Shown: positions 1 through 7,552 of the stretch, piece by piece
Position numbering within the stretch: position 1 is the stretch's first letter
Layout: the number at the start of each line of letters is the position of its first letter
From: an uncultured Flavobacteriales bacterium
GTDB taxonomy: Bacteria; Bacteroidota; Bacteroidia; Flavobacteriales_G; Salibacteraceae
Length of the DNA stretch: 56,823 nt
Direction: 5' to 3'
Assembly: GCA_937899835.1 (NCBI GenBank)
Contig: CALCCE010000090.1
Coordinates: 1 to 56,823, forward strand
Made by a program: the position numbers and the translations under genes
Notes under the pieces: model-generated
What the model was told of the DNA's origin: nothing
Database searches by the model: none
What the model saw: only the letters and a program-made list of their open reading frames with translations

Positions 1-50
1 CGGTCTTCGAGCGCACCGTGTCAGCCTACTGGCTGAGTCGAGAAGCCAAG
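1..50 (-). repeat. Partial inverted copy of the repeat at 1161-1380
   Basis: The first 48 bases read, as reverse complement, like 1181-1230 of the downstream repeat. They share the blocks CCGTGTCAGCCT and GGCTGAG, with roughly eight mismatches. The copy includes the ~24-bp segment that is present in repeat B but absent from repeat A, so it resembles B. It is cut by the window edge, so the full extent of this copy is not visible. Confidence 0.6.
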
Positions 51-274
51 GGGATGCTAATAAACTATGCCTCTGAACCCTGATCGTAGATTGTAACTAC
101 GATCGGTTATCCATCGCATATCGTAAATCTTTTTGCACCAAAGGAAAGCTCCAAAAGTGAAATCGTCTTTAAAAAACAGAACTTGAAGTGGACTGCTACG
201 TGATTCATAGTACCCGTTGTGAAAATTGATGGGAGGGTGAAGTTGCAAACTAAACTCAATAAAAGGCGGCAACT

Positions 275-668
275 CGGGGACAAGATTGAGGGTCACCGTG
301 TCCCCGGGCAATTGGACCGACTGTCTCCGGGCAAGGCTGCTGTTGAGGCCTGTAGGACGAGCAATGAAATAGCATTTTTAGCCCTTTCCCGGGGACAAGA
401 CCCTGGGTTAGCCGGAGACAAGGACGTTTGAATGATGTCTCCGGGTATTGGGTGAGTTTGTCCCCGGCTTTTTTAATTTAAATCGATCCTGATGGGCTAT
501 AAGGGCTGTCCCCGGCTTCTCGGCAAGCCGGGGACAAGCTGGCGGACATTGTCCCCGGGTAACAGTAGCAGTCGGGGACAAATATTATTTGGTGTTGTCC
601 CCGGGTAGCAGCAGTAGTCGGGGACAAATATTATTTGGTGTTGTCCCCGGGCAGTTGACCCCGGGGAC
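275..668. repeat. Array of inverted GTCCCCGG half-sites
   Basis: About fifteen copies of GTCCCCGG or its reverse complement CCGGGGAC occur here, three of them as the GTCTCCGG/CCGGAGAC variant. They start near 275, 300, 323, 388, 411, 437, 460, 508, 527, 551, 573, 597, 619, 643 and 661. Orientation often alternates, so neighbours form hairpins. The best is 508-518 with 525-535, a perfect 11-bp stem with a 6-base loop. The half-site is usually extended to TTGTCCCCGGG or CGGGGACAA. There is no coding potential and no repeat/spacer regularity of a CRISPR array. Function unknown. Confidence 0.8.
411..474 (+). terminator. Hairpin with T-run and alternative pairing
   Basis: GCCGGAGACA (411-420) can pair perfectly with TGTCTCCGG (436-444). 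It can also pair, with one mismatch, with TTGTCCCCGGC (458-468), which runs straight into a T6 tract (469-474). The second arrangement looks like an intrinsic terminator and the first like an anti-terminator, but no gene is evident upstream to be terminated. This may simply be a by-product of the repeat array. Confidence 0.3.
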
Positions 669-680
669 AGGTTTTATTGG
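549..680 (+). repeat. 46-bp tandem hairpin repeat
   Basis: Two full units of 46 bp (549-594 and 595-640) and a partial third (641 onward) lie head to tail. Each unit opens with TTGTCCCCGGG, has a variable CAG/TAG-rich centre, then CGGGGACAA followed by ATATTATTTGGTG. Each full unit folds into a 9-bp stem (TTGTCCCCG with CGGGGACAA). The two full units differ at only a few positions in the loop, which indicates recent duplication. Confidence 0.8.
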
Positions 681-719
681 AAATAGAGGCCGGTTTTGAT
701 TGGACACACGCCCGTTGTG

Positions 720-815
720 CTAACTGATAGCAGGATATTCTACACCAACGAGCAGGTCGGCACCGTCATGCTTTTTTAATAACTCGACAAACTCTTTGAA
801 GTCGGGGCTCAACAT
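720..815 (-). pseudogene. Remnant of a nucleotidyltransferase-like protein
   Basis: A 31-codon frame starts at an ATG (815) and ends at TAG (720). Its first 25 residues (MLSPDFKEFVELLKKH, then LLVG) resemble the amino terminus of the small Bacteroidota nucleotidyltransferase proteins (DUF6036/AbiEii-like, often in toxin-antitoxin or abortive-infection loci), which typically start MLxxDFKEFIELL and continue into a VGG-Y motif. The catalytic part is absent and no continuation was found nearby. The family match is from memory of the N-terminal pattern and remains tentative. Confidence 0.4.
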
Positions 816-880
816 CTTTACGAAATCGAAGGTATTGGCTGCGCAACAACTCTATAGCTGCTAAGCGCTCTTGTGGGGGG

Positions 881-1081
881 GGAAAGATCTGTTTTGAGCG
901 GTTGGCCTTTCGACTTCGCTCAAGGACCGGGTTTTTATTGAGCGCGTTCCGCGCAGAGGCAAATGTCGGTCGACGGGAGGACGTGTCTGCCCCTTGGCTG
1001 AGACGAGACGCCCGGATGGAAAAAGATAAAACCCAATTAGCTGCATCAAGAAGCTAACTTTTGGTCTAAGCGTGAAACAGG
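881..1081. repeat. Direct repeat A (~200 bp)
   Basis: First copy of a long direct repeat whose second copy is 1161-1380. Shared blocks include AGATCTGTTT, GGTTGGCCTTTCG, CGCTCAAGGACCGG and GTTTTTATTGAGCGCG. The long shared core ends around AAAGATAAAACCCAATT. Copy A lacks a 24-bp segment present in B. Neither copy encodes a convincing protein. The CTTCGCTCAAGGACCGG block resembles short intergenic repeats common in Bacteroidota genomes. Confidence 0.8.
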
Positions 1082-1160
1082 ATTAGGTAGAAAGGAGGGG
1101 GATTGAAGATATTGGTAGCCGTTAGCCAGTGAAGCCAGAATTACCACTTTAAAATTGAGG

Positions 1161-1380
1161 GGAAGATCTGTTTGGAGCGGTTGGCCTTTCGGCTCAGCCA
1201 GCAGGCTGACACGGTTCGCTCAAGGACCGGGTTTTTATTGAGCGCGTTCCGCGCAGGGGCAAATGCCGGTCGACGGGAGGACGTGTCTGCCCCTTGGCTG
1301 AGACGGGGCCCCGGATGGAAAAAGATAAAACCCAATTGGCTGTATCAAGAAGCTAACTTTTGACCTTAGCGCGAAACAGG
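1161..1380. repeat. Direct repeat B (~220 bp)
   Basis: Second copy of the repeat at 881-1081, with about 15 scattered substitutions. It carries an extra segment at about 1190-1214 containing GGCTCAGCCAGCAGGCTGAC, which is itself a near palindrome. The inverted fragment at 1-50 matches this segment. The 80-bp gap between A and B (1082-1160) is unrelated sequence. Confidence 0.8.
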
Positions 1381-1595
1381 AGTGCCAACCTGAGTGGCAA
1401 AACACTGTGCTAAAGGCGGGACATTCAACAAGACTGGTGGTATTTGGATTGATTGGTCAATGGGAATGGGCTGATTTTTCGGGTGTTTTGGTGAAACGAT
1501 AGAATCAAGTCGCTTGTGTGCTGTAAGGAGCGTATTTTCCTCAAAATAAAAAATGTGCTACCTGCAGGTACCACAAAAATCGAACTCCGAGGCCC

Positions 1596-1603
1596 TAAAT
1601 TTG
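1596..1603 (+). promoter_or_regulatory. Possible -7 element (TAAATTTG) for the DUF72 gene
   Basis: TAAATTTG fits the Bacteroidota -7 consensus TAnnTTTG exactly and lies 28 bp upstream of the ATG at 1632, a plausible distance. No clear -33 TTTG was found at the expected spacing, so the call is weak. Confidence 0.35.
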
Positions 1604-1631
1604 TTACTACCCCAAATCCAATCCACCACCT

Positions 1632-2552
1632 ATGAAATTTGGCAGCGTTCCTCATCCAGAGGCAGTCGATTTTACTTTGCCGCCCGATCCGGAGGCAACT
1701 ACCCGTTTTTTGAGCCAACTGCCTGCCCGGGAAGGAGCTCCCAATTTTTACCTGGCTTGTCCGGCTTGGAACGACAAAGGCTTTGTAGGGAAGATTTTCC
1801 CCAAAGGAACACGGCAAAAAGATTTTCTGCAGCACTATGCACGGCATTTCAATGCCATTGAGTTGAACTCTACCTATTATAACCTGCGCTTAGAAAACCT
1901 GCAAAAATGGAAAGGGGAAACGCCCGCTCATTTTCGGTTTTGCCCCAAGATCAGTCGTGAGATCAGCCACTTTCGGCAATTGAATGGGGCAGAGGAGGTG
2001 ACCCGTCGGTTTTGCGATGCCGTGGCCCATTTCGAGGAGCAACTGGGGCCGGTGTGGGCACTCTTGCCGCAGAGCTTTGCGCCCGACCGCATGGGGGTGT
2101 TGGAACAATACCTAAAGACTTTTCCTAAAGGAATACTTTGCTCGGTGGAATTGCGCCACGAGGATTGGTATCGTAATCACAGTGCTCCGCACGAGGTGTT
2201 TGATTTGATGGAGACCCATGGTGCGGTGAGCCTCATTACCGATGTGGCCGGACGGCGGGATGTATTGCACTTGCGCTTGACGAGCCCTACGGTGATCATA
2301 CGATTTGTGGGCAATCGCCTGCGGCCCACCGATTTCACCCGCATCGATGCCTGGGTAGAACGCCTTAAACACTGGTTTGATCAAGGCTTGGAAACGGTCT
2401 ACTTTTTCTTGCACCAGCCCGACGAGACACTCAATGCCGATATCGGTGCTTATCTCGTGAAGCGCTTGGACGAAGTGTGTGGGTTGAAAGTGCCCGGACC
2501 ACGCTTGATTCCCAAAGCAGAAGAGCAGCCCGATTTGTTTTCGGGCTTTTAG
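1632..2552 (+). CDS. DUF72 family protein (YecE-like)
   Basis: A 306-residue protein of the DUF72/YecE family, a TIM-barrel-like cytoplasmic family of unknown biochemical role. The N-terminus (MKFGSV, then DFTLPPD) is typical of Bacteroidota members. Family landmarks visible are the CPAW segment near residue 45, HFNAIELNSTYY near 75-86, FRFCPKIS near 103, and the VELRHEDWY stretch near 175. Length is normal, and the ATG at 1632 gives a start that matches homologues. It is a single gene, convergent with the minus-strand gene at 2568. The family assignment is firm; the function is unknown. Confidence 0.88.
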   Translation: MKFGSVPHPEAVDFTLPPDPEATTRFLSQLPAREGAPNFYLACPAWNDKGFVGKIFPKGTRQKDFLQHYARHFNAIELNSTYYNLRLENLQKWKGETPAHFRFCPKISREISHFRQLNGAEEVTRRFCDAVAHFEEQLGPVWALLPQSFAPDRMGVLEQYLKTFPKGILCSVELRHEDWYRNHSAPHEVFDLMETHGAVSLITDVAGRRDVLHLRLTSPTVIIRFVGNRLRPTDFTRIDAWVERLKHWFDQGLETVYFFLHQPDETLNADIGAYLVKRLDEVCGLKVPGPRLIPKAEEQPDLFSGF

Positions 2553-2567
2553 GCTGCTCCTTCCAGC

Positions 2568-3548
2568 TTAATAAACGGTGTAGGTGGTGATGCTGGTTTT
2601 TTTACGGCTGGCATTCTTGGTAGGGTCCACCATTTCAGAGCCAGCGGTCATCACCGCTTTGGTCACCCAGGTAGAGGACATGTCGAACGAAATTTCCTGG
2701 GTGTTGTACACTTCCATTTTCATCGACTCCATTTCCTTCATTTTCTCTTCTACCATGGCTTCTACATTGTCATTGGAATCGGCAAAGGCAGTGGCCAATT
2801 TCACCATCATGGTTTTCATCATGTCGAGGAACATGCTCATGTCCAGGTCCATGCGGGTGTTGATGTTGCAGGTGTTTTTCTTGGTATCTACAGCAGTTAG
2901 GGTGTAGGTGGTGGTGCTGGAAACCGTAGACCCTGGTTGCATCGGGTTGTCTTCTTCATCCGTTACGACTACCGGGCTGTCTTTGTTGAGTTCCTTGCCA
3001 AAAGGCACAAACAGAAAGCCAATGTAAGGGTCGTACATAGATGCCACCATTTCTTCGGAGTTGAACATGCCCATCAACGGACCTAAAATGGCATCAAAAG
3101 TCGATTCACCATCTGGGTCTTTCTCCAGAGCTAGCTCTTTCATGAGACCAACTCCGTTGGTGATAAAATCTCGGGCTTCTTCCCAGTTGATCAACTTGCG
3201 GTCCAGGGTGTTGCGGTCCATTTCATAGATCAAGGTCAGGTCTTCGTAGTCTTTTACCTTGACTTCCTGATCGATGTTTTCATACATTTCCTTGGCCTTA
3301 CTGAGTACCTGGTTTTTCATTTTCACCGAGAAGATGATGGTGGCTTCGGTGACTTTGGTGACCTTAATTTTGGCTTCGTTTTCCTCAAACTCGTCTTTGG
3401 TTTGTTCACCATCTTCAAAATCAAGGGTGCGAGTCTCGATCTTGATGGTTTTCGAGTCTCCTTTCTTCCAATCGGGCTGAAAGTTGTAGGATTGGGCAAT
3501 GCTGCCCATGCAAAAGCAAAGCAGGAGGAGGGTAATAGAAAAGCGCAT
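2568..3548 (-). CDS. Exported protein of unknown function
   Basis: A 326-residue protein with a clear signal peptide (MRFSITLLLLCFCMGSIAQ). The mature part is rich in Lys, Glu, Asp and Met and opens with a WKKGDSKTIKIETRT segment. It looks like an all-beta, periplasmic or surface-exposed domain with a Met-rich stretch around residues 240-290. The pattern is common among uncharacterised Bacteroidota exported proteins, but I do not recognise a named family. It converges on the DUF72 gene with a 15-bp gap. The start is well supported by the signal peptide. Confidence 0.7.
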   Translation of the reverse strand: MRFSITLLLLCFCMGSIAQSYNFQPDWKKGDSKTIKIETRTLDFEDGEQTKDEFEENEAKIKVTKVTEATIIFSVKMKNQVLSKAKEMYENIDQEVKVKDYEDLTLIYEMDRNTLDRKLINWEEARDFITNGVGLMKELALEKDPDGESTFDAILGPLMGMFNSEEMVASMYDPYIGFLFVPFGKELNKDSPVVVTDEEDNPMQPGSTVSSTTTYTLTAVDTKKNTCNINTRMDLDMSMFLDMMKTMMVKLATAFADSNDNVEAMVEEKMKEMESMKMEVYNTQEISFDMSSTWVTKAVMTAGSEMVDPTKNASRKKTSITTYTVY

Positions 3549-3638
3549 GCGTTTGGTTTTAGGTAACGCAAACCTACTGAACTCCTTACGAATTCGTTTG
3601 GTTCGGCAACGCTTTGAAGGGCTAATGCAGAATAACCC

Positions 3639-4217
3639 TTAAATCTTCTCCTGATCCAGACCGGTGTGTTGTGTGGAGATGTGCTGTTGTAAATGCTTGA
3701 AAGCGGCTTGCACCGAATCAAAGTGGGGAATTAAAGACCGGTTGTTGGCCTTAAGAAAACCGGCCTCCACTTGTTGGTCCATAAAACGGATCAAATGCTC
3801 ATAATATCCGTTGATGTTGGCCAATACCACGGGCTTGTGGTGCAGTTGGAGTTGTGCCCAGGTTAGTATTTCGTAGAGCTCTTCCAGGGTGCCAAAGCCA
3901 CCGGGAAGCACCAAAAAGGCATCGGCCTTTTCGGCCATACGTGCCTTGCGTTCGTGCATATCGGGTACCACCTGCAATTCAGAAATGCCTTCGTGTGCTA
4001 CTTCAAGACCGTGGAGAAATTCGGGAATAATGCCCAGAACGTTGGCATGGTGTGCCATGGCAGCGTCTGCCACGGCCCCCATGAGCCCCACCCGCCCACC
4101 CCCGTAGACGAGGCCCCAGCCGGCTTCCGCCAGCAGTTGGCCCAACAAGGTGGCCGATTCGGCATAAGCCGGATCTTGGCCCGGTGACGAGCCACAGTAA
4201 ACACACAAATACTTCAT
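3639..4217 (-). CDS. LOG family protein (TIGR00730; nucleotide phosphoribohydrolase-like)
   Basis: A 192-residue Rossmann-like protein of the LOG/TIGR00730 family, whose characterised members hydrolyse nucleoside 5'-monophosphates (cytokinin ribotides in plants). Hallmarks are the N-terminal VYCGSSPG, LVYGGGRVGLMG near residue 45, and the family signature PGGFGTLEELYE around 105-116, which carries the catalytic glutamate and the phosphate-binding loop. I chose the internal ATG at 4217 because the protein then begins MKYLCVYCGSS as homologues do; the longer frame upstream has no similarity. It is followed in the same direction by 2568-3548. Confidence 0.87.
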   Translation of the reverse strand: MKYLCVYCGSSPGQDPAYAESATLLGQLLAEAGWGLVYGGGRVGLMGAVADAAMAHHANVLGIIPEFLHGLEVAHEGISELQVVPDMHERKARMAEKADAFLVLPGGFGTLEELYEILTWAQLQLHHKPVVLANINGYYEHLIRFMDQQVEAGFLKANNRSLIPHFDSVQAAFKHLQQHISTQHTGLDQEKI

Positions 4218-4343
4218 TCCTGGTTGCTTTCGTTGGACGAAAGTAAAGATTCCCGTTGCCTTGCCCTTACAGCACGAGGAGTTTCGTACAGAATTAATAA
4301 AAAGGAAAAAGGGGGGAGGCCCGGACAAATGGAGTGTAGCATC

Positions 4344-5381
4344 CTACTCCAATACAATTTTCTCCACCACAGGAGCAGAAGCACCCGGTAAGTAGAGAAA
4401 ATAAGTACCCCTTGAAAGTTCGGCCACATTAAAAGTAGCAGCTGTTTCGGATAAGGTCCATTCGCGAACGACCTGGCCCTGCAAGTTGAGCAAACGGGCG
4501 GTTTGCCATAGCAAAGCTGCAGGAATGGTCAGCTGCAGTTGTTCTTGTGCAGGATTGGGATAAAGTCCAATGAAAGGACGTTCGACCGTTGCAATGCCGG
4601 TACCGATAGAGTCGGAGCGAAAAATATCGCGGTAACGCACCTGTGCCGCCACAAAGTTGCCTGCTGCCAGGGTGCCGGTCACTTCGAGGATCGGAAAACG
4701 TTCATTGAGGGTCAACCAGCGGTATTCCTGGCGGGTAACCGGAAAGGAGGTGCCAATGCCGTTGATGCTGATCGAGTCGCGCTCGAACAAGGTAGATTTC
4801 ACCCGCAGGCAATCGAAAGTACCGTAAGGGGTGGTGATGGTGCCCCAACCGTCTACCTCGTTTACCCGAGAGCCTTGTTGCACGAGGTTAAGGATGGTGG
4901 TAAGGGAAAAAGATACCGCATAGGTGGTACTGTCGAAGTCGTTGAAATCCAGCGGAAGCGTGAAGATTTCGTCTTCATCGGAATAGTTGGCAGGTATCGG
5001 CAGTCCGTTGTAGCTCAAGCCCGAGCCTTCGGCGGTAAAGGCACCGTTGGTACTCTTGAAGAAGGAATACACATTGGTGAGGGAGAAAGCACCAATACCT
5101 ACCGTATCGGCGATCTTCAGGCCGTAGGTATTGAAAAAGAAGAAGGCGTATGGTGTGGAAGAAGAGGACTCGTATTCATCAATTCCTTGATTGATGGGGG
5201 TCAGCGTATTGAAATTCCATGTAAAATTGGGGCCAGTAGGCACTACGTCTACTGAGTTAGGATCAGCCCGACTAAAGCGCAAGGTATCGCCCGATAGAGG
5301 CATTTCGTTGCTGGTAATGGTGATTTGTGCCCACATCATCGTGGGCAACAGCAGGGCCAGTAAAAGAAGAGGTAGTCGCAT
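4344..5381 (-). CDS. T9SS type A sorting domain-containing exported protein
   Basis: A 345-residue protein with a signal peptide (MRLPLLLLALLLPTMMWA) and a C-terminal T9SS type A sorting domain of about 75 residues starting FIGLYPNPAQEQL and ending in a PVVEKIVLE strand. The domain has the usual PNP motif, NLQGQVV turn and GTYFL strand. Such proteins cross the outer membrane through the type IX system and have the domain cleaved. The central ~240 residues are an all-beta region of unknown function containing a DCLRVKST segment also seen in related uncharacterised proteins. It is probably cell-surface or secreted. Confidence 0.8.
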   Translation of the reverse strand: MRLPLLLLALLLPTMMWAQITITSNEMPLSGDTLRFSRADPNSVDVVPTGPNFTWNFNTLTPINQGIDEYESSSSTPYAFFFFNTYGLKIADTVGIGAFSLTNVYSFFKSTNGAFTAEGSGLSYNGLPIPANYSDEDEIFTLPLDFNDFDSTTYAVSFSLTTILNLVQQGSRVNEVDGWGTITTPYGTFDCLRVKSTLFERDSISINGIGTSFPVTRQEYRWLTLNERFPILEVTGTLAAGNFVAAQVRYRDIFRSDSIGTGIATVERPFIGLYPNPAQEQLQLTIPAALLWQTARLLNLQGQVVREWTLSETAATFNVAELSRGTYFLYLPGASAPVVEKIVLE

Positions 5382-5466
5382 GCGTTAAAGATACGTAACT
5401 TGTATTGCTTGCTGACATTACGGCAGACGATTCGTAGTGGACCGGCATTTGATACCCGAGTTACCC

Positions 5467-6252
5467 ATGAGCGATTCCTCTACATCTGGCAAATTCCATT
5501 TTTTCCCCGACTTCTTGTTTCCGGTGGTCTTCATGGGCATCAGCTGGATCGTTTGGGGTTGGGAAACCTACACCGGGCATTCGCTCAGCCATTACGGCAA
5601 TTTGCCCCGCAGCCTGGAACACCTCTACGGCATTGTGACCATGCATTTTTTGCATGGCGATTGGCAACACCTGTTCAACAACACGGTGCCCATGGTGCTG
5701 TTGGGCTGGGCCATTTTCTACTTTTACCGGCCCAGTGCACTGAAAATTTATGGATGGTCGTTGGTACTCACTGGGTTGTGGGTATGGATTGCCGCCCGCG
5801 GGAACTTTCACATCGGGGCCAGTGGAATGGTGTATTCTTTTGCCAGTTTTGTGTTTTTCAGCGGAGTGATCCGCAGAAACGCCAACCTGGCGGCCCTGTC
5901 CTTGCTCATTGTGTTCATCTATGGTGGCTTGGTTTGGGGCATTTTCCCCATCGATCCGAGCATTTCCTGGGAAGGTCACCTCTCGGGAGGCGTAGCCGGA
6001 CTCTTTCTGGCCCTTAACCTGCGCTCAGAAGGACCACAACGTAAGAAATGGGAGTGGGACGAAGAGGAGGAAGAAGACGAAGATTGGGAACAACTACAGG
6101 AATTGCCTCCCATGCCGGCCCCTCCACCGCGGGTTGTAGTGCGCTACCATTACCGGCCCAATTCTGCGGCAACTATTCCGCCACAAGTATCTTCACCACC
6201 AGAAAACCCAGAGGTAGAGGATAAAGGGTCCAACAGGACCAGTCAGCAATAA
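5467..6252 (+). CDS. Rhomboid family intramembrane serine protease
   Basis: A 261-residue membrane protein with about six hydrophobic segments. Rhomboid landmarks are HFLHGDWQHLFNN (near residue 61) in the second helix, the catalytic serine in GASGMVYS (near residue 120) and the catalytic histidine in WEGHLSGGVAGLF (near 170). These rhomboids cleave membrane proteins within the bilayer. The C-terminal ~75 residues are a hydrophilic tail with a run of acidic residues followed by a Pro-rich segment, not part of the protease core. I start at the ATG at 5467; an upstream ATG at 5437 adds ten residues without similarity. Divergent from the T9SS protein gene at 5381. Confidence 0.88.
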   Translation: MSDSSTSGKFHFFPDFLFPVVFMGISWIVWGWETYTGHSLSHYGNLPRSLEHLYGIVTMHFLHGDWQHLFNNTVPMVLLGWAIFYFYRPSALKIYGWSLVLTGLWVWIAARGNFHIGASGMVYSFASFVFFSGVIRRNANLAALSLLIVFIYGGLVWGIFPIDPSISWEGHLSGGVAGLFLALNLRSEGPQRKKWEWDEEEEEDEDWEQLQELPPMPAPPPRVVVRYHYRPNSAATIPPQVSSPPENPEVEDKGSNRTSQQ

Positions 6253-6335
6253 GAAAAACTATTGAGGGATTGCTTGATGGAGGTCAAGCATAAAACAATG
6301 GATCCAAAAAACTCCACTGGAGCTTGGGAGCCAAC

Positions 6336-7457
6336 TTAGTTGTTCAACATCACCGGCATCACCAACATCAACACATCTTCTCCTTCTTCGGTTTCCGATG
6401 GAAGAATAAGACCTGCACGGTTGGGTTCTGACATTTCAATCACAATGTGCTCGGTGTTCAGGTTGTTCACCATTTCCATGAGGAAACGGGAGTTGAACCC
6501 AATCGTCATGTCGTTGCCTTCGTAATTGGCCGTCAGGCGTTCATTCGCCTCATTGGCGAAATCCAAATCCTCAGCAGAAATGTTGAGTTCGCTACCCGAA
6601 ATGCGCAACCGAACCTGGTGCGTGGTTTTGTTGGAGAAAATGGAAACCCGCTTCAAAGAGTTGAGGAAACCGGTACGGTCCAGGGTCAATTTGTTCGGGT
6701 TTTCTTTAGGGATCACCGCCTCGTAGTTAGGATACTTGCCATCGATCAGGCGACAAATCAATTCTACGTGCTCTACCTGAAAGAAAGCATTGGAATCGTT
6801 GTATTCCATTTTCACCGTAGCGTTGAGGCTGGAGGTGAGGCTCTTGAGCAGGTTGAGTGGTTTTTTAGGCAAGATGAAGGAAGCCGTCAGAGAAGACTTC
6901 ACGTCATTTCGGCGATAGCGTACCAATTTGTGTGCATCGGTGGCCACAAAAGTGACTTCTTCAGGAGATAGCTCCACAAACACCCCTGACATTACCGGAC
7001 GCAACTCATCGTTGCCCGTTGCAAACAGGGTTTTGTTGATGGCATTAAAAAGAATGCCAGAATCCAGATCGATGGAAGAGGGCGATTCAATCTCAGGAAT
7101 CTTAGGAAACTCTTCACCTCGTTGTCCGGAGAGTTTGAACTTACCGTTGTCCGATGCAATCTCTACCCCGTAAGTCTTATCGTCTACCGAGAAGGTAAGC
7201 GGCTGATCGGGAAAGGTTTTCAACGTATCCAACAAGAGTCGGGCGGGAATGGCCACACTGCCTTGGTCGTCACATTTGTCCAACGTGATGCTCGTGGTCA
7301 TTGTCGTTTCTAAGTCCGAAGCAGAAACCCGCAGGTTACTTTCGTTGATGTCGAACAAAAAGTTGTCGAGAATGGGGAGCGTGTTGCTGGAATTGAGTAC
7401 TCCGCCAATCATTTGCAAATGCTTCAACAGAGTAGAGCTCGATACGATGAACTTCAT
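6336..7457 (-). CDS. dnaN: DNA polymerase III beta subunit (sliding clamp)
   Basis: A 373-residue DnaN, which forms the dimeric ring that tethers DNA polymerase III to DNA. The N-terminus MKFIVSSSTLLKHLQMIGGVL, the SASDLETTM segment, DNGKFKLSGQRGEEFP near 115, and the C-terminal VLMLVMPVML are typical. The ATG at 7457 gives the family N-terminus; the longer frame from 7487 does not. It is the last gene of a minus-strand block after gldF, gldG and a DUF4340 gene, about 95 bp after the latter. It is not next to dnaA or an origin in this window. Confidence 0.96.
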   Translation of the reverse strand: MKFIVSSSTLLKHLQMIGGVLNSSNTLPILDNFLFDINESNLRVSASDLETTMTTSITLDKCDDQGSVAIPARLLLDTLKTFPDQPLTFSVDDKTYGVEIASDNGKFKLSGQRGEEFPKIPEIESPSSIDLDSGILFNAINKTLFATGNDELRPVMSGVFVELSPEEVTFVATDAHKLVRYRRNDVKSSLTASFILPKKPLNLLKSLTSSLNATVKMEYNDSNAFFQVEHVELICRLIDGKYPNYEAVIPKENPNKLTLDRTGFLNSLKRVSIFSNKTTHQVRLRISGSELNISAEDLDFANEANERLTANYEGNDMTIGFNSRFLMEMVNNLNTEHIVIEMSEPNRAGLILPSETEEGEDVLMLVMPVMLNN

Positions 7458-7552
7458 CGGAAAAAAAGGGTTTGAATTTGCGAACAAATATAGGCGATTG
7501 GGCGAAAATGGGCAGTTGAGGACCTCCCTTTTATTTTCGACTTATCAACACC

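Larger units (their letters stand above)
1..1631. other. Gene-poor repeat island
   Basis: No credible intact gene is visible on either strand across these 1.6 kb. The open frames present are short, lie inside repeats and have no recognisable family signature. The stretch holds a partial inverted repeat at the edge, an array of GTCCCCGG hairpin half-sites (275-668), a short nucleotidyltransferase-like remnant (720-815), two ~200-bp direct repeats (881-1081 and 1161-1380), and plain sequence from about 1381 up to a possible promoter at 1596. Nothing was recognised in 51-270. Confidence 0.7.

Noticed and set aside
57-431. Short frames of 84 and 70 codons on opposite strands
   Set aside because: They overlap each other and part of the hairpin array, have mixed composition and no family motif.
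275-668. CRISPR-like array
   Set aside because: Units occur in both orientations, spacing is irregular apart from two 46-bp copies, there are no unique spacers of constant length and no cas gene is nearby.
861-1335. Two minus-strand frames (861-1049 and 1141-1335) with similar protein sequences
   Set aside because: Their similarity follows from the direct DNA repeat itself. The frames are not kept beyond the repeat and have no start signal or family signature.
4539-5255. A 238-codon plus-strand frame opposite the T9SS type A protein gene
   Set aside because: It is entirely antisense to a gene with a signal peptide and a sorting domain, and its own sequence has no family character.
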